This document shows positions 56,134-64,000 of a stretch of 64,000 nucleotides of DNA, one piece after another. The position numbers and the translations under genes were made by a program. The DNA comes from Halictus rubicundus (lineage: Eukaryota; Arthropoda; Insecta; Hymenoptera; Halictidae), in contig NW_027488625.1 of NCBI RefSeq assembly GCF_050948215.1, forward strand, positions 558,001-622,000, in the 5' to 3' direction. How positions within the stretch are numbered: the stretch's first letter is position 1; each line of letters starts with the position of its first letter. Under the pieces are notes generated by a model. The model saw nothing but the letters and a program-made list of their open reading frames with translations. It searched no databases and was not told the DNA's origin.

Positions 56134-59100
56134 CGACACTCTTGTGACATATTTGAAATAAAGAAATATAAATATTGAAATAATATAATACTTGAAATTG
56201 CTAATATCTCAAATGAATCAATACTATTTTTATTTGCAAACAGCAATATGGAAATAAAGGTGGGAAATAAATTATTTCGAATAGCTATTTCTTCTTTTAA
56301 CTAAAATTTTTCCAGGTCTGCCTAAGGGTCAGTATAGTGAGCTCAAAGTTTCGGGACGAATAACAGTGAAAAGAAAAATCATTAGCTTATGGCAGACGGT
56401 GGAAAAATGGAAGTGTCTTGATTCGAGAATTTCTGTTTCCCAAGGGCTTTGGTACTGTGATCCCAAAATTTGGGAATGAGTGATAACCAATGGTAAAATC
56501 ATTAGCTTACGAAAACTGCGTTATTTTATATTTACGGACACTAGGTTGTTCGAATTGGGCAGGAAACGGCAGTAATCGGACACTTTCGAAAAGACGATAA
56601 CACTCATTGGGCTTCAATTTTTTCGAGATTTTAAAATTAGTTTCTTAGCTGATGTAAACAATTTTTTTGAGAACTTTACGTCAACCGCGGAGAAAATTTG
56701 TTGTCACATTTTTTAATTTTGCACATCATGGGTGAAGCTGAACCCAAAGAAGGTACTATGGCCCTCAATGTCAGCCGAAGGGTGGCATTGAGGGGTGTCG
56801 ACGACCCGGCGAGCAGGGGGTAATTCGGTAGAGTGAGGAAAAGGGCTCAAGACCGCTGTTATCCTTGTCTCGGTTGGGTAACGGCTCACCGGAGGTTCGC
56901 TGTCAGCCATATTTTCAGTTATAATGGGGTGAGCACCGTTCCGGTTAGCTACATACACGGTAAACTGTCGTCGGCAGTTCCTCTATTTCTTCGGAGTTTC
57001 GTATTTCCTCGGAGCGCGTTGCCGCCGGGCATTCGAGTCGGCGATTTGTAACGAAAGCCATCTTAAACGAACATGATTGCGAACTTTCCGAGGCACAAGT
57101 CGGCCTACCAGCTACGGCTCCGACCGCTATGTCTTCGCAACCAACTCGCGTCGGAATTCTTTTCGATTGTTCTCGGTCGCTTTACTGCAATTGTTCGATT
57201 CCACGAAGGGGTTAGGGTGACTAAATCGATATTTACTGAGGGCTCTTTCCGCAATAAGGCCGTGTCAGAATTAAACCGCGGTTGTAATTACATAAATATC
57301 GGTTGTAAACGCCACAGACGAGTAATCGAATTCAGGCTCAATTAAAAGCACCGCACATGGACGACACCACACCAACGTCAACGCGTTTGCATTATGGGAT
57401 TTTACGCATTTATAACGAAAATGAATCGATCGAATAGATAACTTTTTGAAAATTATTTTCAGCTTCTCATTGTTACCGAGTGTTTTGGATCTTCGTTGGG
57501 TTCCGTAACGAGGAACCTTTAACTTACGATCCGAAGATCCATGATTTGAGAAATAAAATGTGATTTGTGGGAGAGCTAACTGATTTATTATTGTTACCAC
57601 TGCGATTCTCGGAAAAGAGAGCGAGGGCTCGACGGATTGCAGTGCATATTGACGCGGCTCTCTCCCCTCGCCGCGCACCCCGAACTACCCTTGCCACCCG
57701 AAGTGTGCGTGGTGAGAGGGAGACGAACCGCGACGACGGCCGAGTCCTCAATACAAACAAAGTTCGGCAGTCGCTAATTTGCTGTGTGTGCGTGCGGACG
57801 CACAGCGGCACCGAACAGCTGATTGCTCGAACACTGAGAAAAGAAATAAATGTCAATGTAGCTTCCAAGGCTTGAAAATTTTTATTTTGCATAAAAATCA
57901 CTGAGCAACAGTTCCTTTAATGTTTCTAAATCGACGATGTCAAAAGATGTGTGCATAAACGTTCGGAAGACTATATATAATATTAACAATTCCAGAAATA
58001 TAAAAATTAAAATAAGAAAATTGGATTTACACTGAAAGACTTTCGAGCCCTTCACGCGTGGTTCAAATTGTGAATGCGTGCACCTACGTATCTGCAACAG
58101 CACTGATAATAATAATTCGATAATTCTCTTCTTCGTTTCTCCTCTTTTTGATGGGAACGAATCGGTGTATTGGTCCGGTGCAGTTAGGTGGACTTTAGGT
58201 TAGGTTAGGTGGTCTTTGTTCGCTGAAGATACGTCGACGGAAATTGCCGTATTTCCCGCGTCTTCTTCCCGAAGCGCATAGTTCGGCGAATATTTATAGT
58301 GCTCGGGCACATCAGGATGGCTGAATTATTTGTCGCAGTCGGGCTTTTTCCTTCCGATCGACCGTTCTGTTATTTGCGCTGATGACGCTTGAGCAGCGTC
58401 CGGAGAACATCTTGTAATTAAACGTGCTAATGGGGACCAGCACCTGGGTGAGGAAGACGCATTAATTAAAATCCATTAACGACCCCCAGTACGAGGTAGC
58501 CGATGCATCAAGCACAATACCTGTCGCGCATCCTTGCAACGAAGCCCGAAACTGATCGATCCTTGTCGTTAATTTGATCGCGATGCGCGATCAAGATTAA
58601 TCTTGAGAACCACCATTTTGCGGGTCACTGGTCGAACCAGACTGGAACGCTTTTTGAGGTTTTTTAAGATGGTAATGGCAGAAAATATTGCAGGGTCAAC
58701 TGCTCGTATGGAAAACTTGAATATATACGAATCTCTCTTTTTGGGATGTTATAAACAAATTTGCAGAGCTCCTTTCGCATCAATCTGCAATTCCAGACTG
58801 GTAAAGTTGACTAGACTAACTTCAGCTTCGACAAACTGATGGATTCAGTACAGTTCACAACTGGGTTACGAATTACCGCGAATTAAATTGTAATTAAAAG
58901 CCGAGGGTAGTCACGTGACTTTTTCAGAGTCATCAGATCGGTAACTGTCGTATAATTTCTGTTCACAGCCTTCAGGCACTGACTTCAGATCCGTCTTGGT
59001 ATTGATCCGGCGGGTCTTAAGTCTGTGACTAAACTTGTCACATTTTTTGCTCTGTATTATCGATATCATGAATTCTGACGGCGGAAACGTGCTTCAAGTT

Positions 59101-60790
59101 TTTCGGTTTATTTCGCAGAGAATCAGGACAAAATACAGCTCAATTTGTAGCTGGTGATATTTTCTAGCGCGCGCTACTCTCGGCTTTTTGACCTACTTCT
59201 AATGCTTATATTAATATTACCAAATATCTGCATAATCTCGTCAGCTCATGATCAGCGCGCGCTTGACTGAATCTTCCTCTTTCAAAGAAGCGCTTTCCCA
59301 GCGAAAAATATTCTCATATAAGGACGAAAAGTTGAGGCACGTAAAACCATTTTTCGCCTATTTTTGTCGGTAATGTGGTCACTGTACCTTATCGCGAATC
59401 TGCGGAGTCTTGGCTCTTAAATGCAATGTAGTTTGGCGAGCAAGCAGAGGTACTTGAATTTCCTTAACGAAGGAGAGAGGGAGAAAGAGAGAAAGAGAAA
59501 GAGTAATTCGAATAAAACACAAGGAAAGGGAGAAATGTCATTCCACTATTTCAATTACGAGATGGTAAGACCAAATTGGCGTATCTGTTACAATTTATCT
59601 TTGAGCCATTATACTGGCGACGGTCTGCGCGCACAGAGGAAATCGAAGGTACATTTCCGGGACAAAGGGCATCAGCTATTTCGTTGAAGGGTTCGAGAAC
59701 GAGGTCGTTGCGTTAAGAACGGAAAAACTGCATAGAACAAAGCGAAATGGCACTCGTCGCAACAACTCAATTTTCACGGGAACGTTATGCAACACGCGTC
59801 GAAGGAAAAGTCGGGTAAGCGGTTGACAAACGGACGAATAAATCCGTCTTGATCTTGGAGGCGTTTATGCGCGACTTTAGATAGCCGTGTTAGGGAGCAT
59901 AAGCACGCGGTTAGGATCTTTTCCAGCTGAACGAGCCGCAATCACGCTCCTAGGATCTCTCGTGTCCGAGCACGTGTCCTGTGCGAACTTCTCGCGTCTT
60001 CGATGTCGAAAGTTTTCCATTTCCCGAGGGTTCGCGGGGATGTAATTTAACTGCGATTGTTTGACAGTGTGGTTTCATAGCTGGTTGTGGAAGAGAAAGT
60101 TGTTACCTCGGGATAACGAAAATGGCGATATTCCTAGTAGTCAAATAATAAAATAAAATTTATTAAAATTTAGAACCAGCGAGGTTCTCAGGCAGTCGTT
60201 ATTACATTTTTTATCCATCGATTTTAAATAGAACACGCGCCATTTTGTTCCAACGCGAACTCCTTTTGGAAGATTTTTACTGCAACAGGAATTTAATCCC
60301 GTTAAATTAATGCGAATCGTCAATCCATAGCCTACGGCTTATCTGGAATATCAGTATAACGAGCAACGAAGTGAGCGCACATTTCTTTCTAGCTAATTGT
60401 ATTTGCCATTAAACATCGACGGTATATTAATTACATGTTCGTCATGCATTCGAACGATTTGTTAGCATTTCTCCGTATGAAACTTTGGGATGATCAATAG
60501 TCATTACGACATTACAGTCGGTTTGTAGAAATGGAAATTATGAAACGGAATGAAGTGCGTTCAGCATCCCTGGTATGTGGAAGATTCGACTCGGAAATTG
60601 AAGCGCGTTTCCGGTTGGATTACCGTTCCCAATGCCCCTTTCTCTGTAATCGTGACTGATTAAACAAACTTTATTAAACGTTGATGGCCTACCGGCTAAT
60701 TTCACTCGCAGACTATCCGTGCTGAGCCGGACAGAGGGTCTTGCTAATCGTTTCGCGGATATTAAAATGCGAGACCATGAACGATGCTTT
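56134..60790. other. Unassigned stretch of about 4.7 kb
   Basis: No gene was supported. A CG-dinucleotide-rich patch at about 56900-57200 and another at 57600-57820 could be promoter or first-exon regions: the first contains an ATG (57073) followed by an 90-codon frame and the second open frames on both strands, but I see no domain or convincing splice chain. A GA-rich run lies at 59471-59502. Confidence 0.35.
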
Positions 60791-61043
60791 CAGGGCCCGC
60801 TCTAGGGGGGGGGACAACCCGGGCATTTGCCCGGGGCGCCAAAATTTAGGGGCGCCATTTTGGCTTTGGCTGTAAGTGTGAGAAAAATATTGATGTTTAA
60901 AATATTCAGTTAATAGAAAATGTCTGACTACCCTTGCCAGAAAATTTTGCAAAAAAAAAAGGTCATTCTGTTCAGCGCGGTGTTTAAAAAGGGGCGGCAA
61001 TTTTTTTTTGCCCGGGGCGTCGTAACCGCTAGAGCGGGCCCTG
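60791..61043. mobile_element. hAT-like MITE, 253 bp
   Basis: Ends are CAGGGCCCGCTCTAG and its complement CTAGAGCGGGCCCTG. ATGCTTT flanks both sides (60784-60790 and 61044-61050), extending to GATGCTTT if the terminal G is counted, which fits the 8-bp duplication of hAT elements. The interior has CCCGGGC/GCCCGGGG runs and no ORF. Confidence 0.88.
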
Positions 61044-62075
61044 ATGCTTTTCACCCCCTAGCAGCCAGTACTTACAAGCTTGTGTACGAGCGCAATTAAG
61101 AGATTGCTGTTCCTTGGGACCGTATTGAATTTACTGTAATTAAATTGCGAACCTTTACACATTTATAGTGTGAGAAGATCTTCGAAAATTTCTAAAATTC
61201 AGAGTAAATTGATTGGACCTTGCAACGTGAAATTGGCATCATGACTTTGTCAGCGCTTGCGGCCATTTTGTTGTACGTTTGATGAATTAGTCTGCGTTGA
61301 CCTGTCGAGCGGTATTGACGCGTCGTTAGCGGAAATGAAATAATTATGTAATTATGTAATTTGTCACAGACTTATCCACTAACGATACGTCAATACCTAA
61401 CAGGTCATCACAGCAACCACTGACATAGTCATGTTGCCAAATTTAGAAAACTAATAAGACATTCAAAATATTGGTATGTTCGCGTTAATTCGCACACTAC
61501 TGTATTTTAGTCATCTACAAGTCTAGTTACAAGTCAGCGAAAAAATTGGACAACAAATGACCAGAGTGTTGTAAAATCACGATTTTATATACTTGAATAA
61601 AACTAAAATGTCCGTTTATTGACAAGTCGCATCGATAGAATGCAGATAGAATTTTTCTTGTGCAGAGAAGTCCGCAGTCTAATTAACTGTCCTCCAAAGA
61701 AAATTTAAAGATTATTTCAGACGAGTTTCTCGCCGGTCCGTAAACTTACAAATCAATTAATCCGATCTCGGTCGAATCGACTAATTGTCTCATCAGCCTC
61801 TGTTGCTTGTATAAAGTGCATAACGAGCGTATTACTTCTCCCGATTGAGACGCTCTTTGCCAGCACCGCAATTGCTTCCAAATACTCATCGATCATTCAA
61901 TTTCGCAGTGGACGAGACTCGCCCCTCTCGGTTTCGCAGTTTCATAATTATTGTTTCCCGGGCGGGCTGTGTCAATTTCGCGCGCCGCTGGGTGAACCCA
62001 TGTCTGTTAACTTTGAATGAACATCATTTTATCTCTGTTCATCTTCCCTTTTCTCTTTCTAGTATTTTGTAATAC
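61044..62075. other. Non-coding stretch
   Basis: AT-rich with no recognised gene or repeat; a 75-codon frame at 61845-62072 has no identifiable feature. Confidence 0.4.
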
Positions 62076-62262
62076 AAAGTGATTTCTCTATATATGTCGC
62101 CAAGGCCTGCATGATAAACGTCGCGGAACTATCCCCACTACGGGGTAAACCCCGTGAAGGACCACGGAGCTCGAGAGGCCTCGGACGCCGAGGAGTGTAA
62201 TCATGTCTCCTGGACGATACTTGACGCTGGCAAGCCCTTTGACATATATCGAGAATTCACTG
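62076..62262. mobile_element. Pogo-like MITE with GC-rich core
   Basis: The left end (CAAAGTGATTTCTCTATATA) and right end (complement CAGTGAATTCTCGATATATG) pair imperfectly and are flanked by TA. The ends resemble those of the MITE at 48614. The core is GC-rich, with CTACGGGGTAAACCCCGTGA. Confidence 0.65.
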
Positions 62263-64000
62263 TATTACGATTTTATCTCTGTCGTTAACTTGGACTAACA
62301 CGTCGGTCACATGCTAGTGACGTAATATTTCTTTATCGAACTTCATAATCAATTTTTATTACCACCTACAATTTTCTTTCGAAGTAAGACGATTGGTCGG
62401 GACTTTCGAAATTTTTAGGTGCATCGCCTGAAACGTTTGCTTTGACTGTGGTTATTATTGCATTTTATTTTGACGGCGAAAATGTGACCGGGTCTGAATG
62501 GCTCTCGAGTGGCTTTCAAGAGAATGCAGTGACGCACGAACGAACACGAAATTTTCATTCCACGCTGGAACATTTCTACAGAGAGAAAATCGTGTTATTC
62601 CCGTCAACACCGTGTAGCTGCTGAGTGAGATAAATCAATTCCGTGTTTTGACAGCAGGTTCTTCAGCAACTCAATTGCTTTATTTTATATCGTTATTTAA
62701 GTACCAGACGCATGAATACCCATTCGAGTGTTTTGTTTCGATAAACGTATCGTAAACATATTGAAATATATTTATTGAACGATCTTCCGTGAATGCGTTT
62801 GCGCAGTCTGTCGACGCTCGTGAATTATACAATTTTTAATCTTTAGGCCTCTATTTCCAGTGTCTATTCACGCGCTTTTTAGACAAATGAAGATTTGAGA
62901 ACATTGTTTAGACTCGTTTCAACGGGTCCCGCCGTTTTAGTGTTATTTTACGTAATTTTTAAACAGATCGATATTTGGGAACGTTTAAGGGATTAAATTG
63001 ACCATTAAAAAATATTCTTCTTGACAATTTTCGTGTAGAACGAATTGCTTCCACTAACTCTTGAAATGACGTAGCACACGGGAGCCCAGGTTCCAATTTC
63101 AAGAATGCAAAAATTTTGCAGGAAGTTAAAATTGCCTGTCGATCCATCTCGATCACGATTTCTGGGTCACAGATTAAAATTATTCGATGTGTCCGTTCCC
63201 CGTTTCTTCGAAATAGTCAGGATTCCTTAATCCATCCCACCCCCGTTGGTGATCGCGCGAGCAGCGTGTATGTACGTTGCTTCTTTCTTCTCGTCGTTCA
63301 TACACCCGAGGGCTGTCTTCTATTCATTTTCGCCACTATCTTGTTCGTTCGATTGTTGTTAATTTTGCCCGGCTTGTTTCCGGACGACTACACGGTGAAT
63401 CAAATTGAGAATTTCATTCGCGTCGGAAGATACAGGGGTGCGGACCCCTTTGTTTGTCCTCTCCCTATTGATCGCATCAATTCAGCCTTCGAGGACACGT
63501 GTCGCCCTTCGATTTTCGACCAGCGCCCGCTGGCATGTTTTTGCCTATCATTTGTCGGCGTACTTCGTGTCTCATCTTTTTAATCCGGCCCTTGATTCAG
63601 AGTAGACGTTTATTAACTGGACAAAATCGATTCCTGACCGTTTTGTTGTAAAAAATTATTTCGATAATATCTTATTGTTAGATCGGTATAAGACATTTGC
63701 CGGTGTAGTTGCGATTCCCGACGCTACTGGCGCTGCATTTGCCATTCGGGTTCTGCCGGCATCGATCGGCTCTCTCTGTCGATCTCGAGTCACGCGGTCT
63801 CCCGACACATAACCGCATTATCTAGACACTATTTTTCCATAATAAAACTATTCTAAGTGTGTGCAATAAAAGCCCTGCGTACAGTTAATTTCAACCACGA
63901 TCCTAACCTCCTTTAACAGGTTATGGGCCCAGAGCAGAAAGAAGGAAATTAACGAAATACGCAACTTAACCTATACGGCCACGCGACGCGCAAAAATTGC
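62263..64000. other. Unassigned right end of the window
   Basis: No gene was supported. A 155-codon frame at 63116-63583 contains a hydrophobic stretch (FIFATILFVRLLLILPG) but the surrounding composition is not distinctive and no family is recognised; it could be a fortuitous frame. Confidence 0.35.

Noticed and set aside
57271..57901. Open frames on both strands in a CG-rich patch
   Set aside because: Composition alone can keep frames open; no motif was recognised.

Overview
The window looks like a repeat-rich chromosomal segment of an arthropod, most likely a hymenopteran insect such as an ant. This rests on spliced exons of an insect-type neuropeptide receptor, an AT-rich background crossed by GC-rich retrotransposons, and a small amplified family of DUF4806-type genes. 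No bacterial or organellar gene was recognised. The species call is inference from gene types and repeat style.

Host-type coding content is sparse. Three exons on the + strand (9916-10030, 20274-20471, 21016-21201) join in phase and encode transmembrane helices 2 to 5 of a cholecystokinin/sulfakinin-type G-protein-coupled receptor; its first and last exons were not found. A four-exon gene on the - strand (4891-6239, with a probable upstream untranslated exon at about 6693-7040) encodes an apparently intact DUF4806-type protein of about 298 residues. Two partial copies of it lie at 42541-44245 and 48355-48556. A two-exon gene at 34843-36019 joins a proline-rich minisatellite to an Arg/Gly-rich tail and resembles nothing I recognise.

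Mobile DNA dominates. (1) 69-4340: an LTR of family A (4-bp target duplication) split by a GC-rich, internally deleted Gypsy-like element (238-3477). Solo copies of family A lie at 40501-41752 and 42994-43947. (2) 27393-31613: Gypsy-like element 1, - strand, with LTRs identical by eye but a damaged pol and a gag too short to hold a capsid domain. (3) 48953-54670: Gypsy-like element 2, + strand, with identical-looking LTRs, intact gag, an intact RT-RNaseH-integrase frame and a short env-like stub. It sits inside a solo LTR of the element 1 family (48857-54858), which in turn lies inside a probable older DNA element (47576-56128). (4) Many small inverted-repeat elements, a foldback structure of about 1.6 kb (24494-26121), two LINE fragments, a mariner remnant and a tRNA-like pseudogene.

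The most unusual structure is a tandem array inside the family A LTRs. Each unit carries a six-base-pair stem around a TTCGC loop, and the stems differ between units by compensatory base changes. Because copies are nested with readable target duplications, several insertions can be ordered in time. The DUF4806 copies show the same promoter-side exon carried to more than one place. The stretches at 7041-9915, 21202-23898, 45444-47575 and 56134-64000 hold no gene I can support. All coordinates, alignments and splice joins were worked out by eye.
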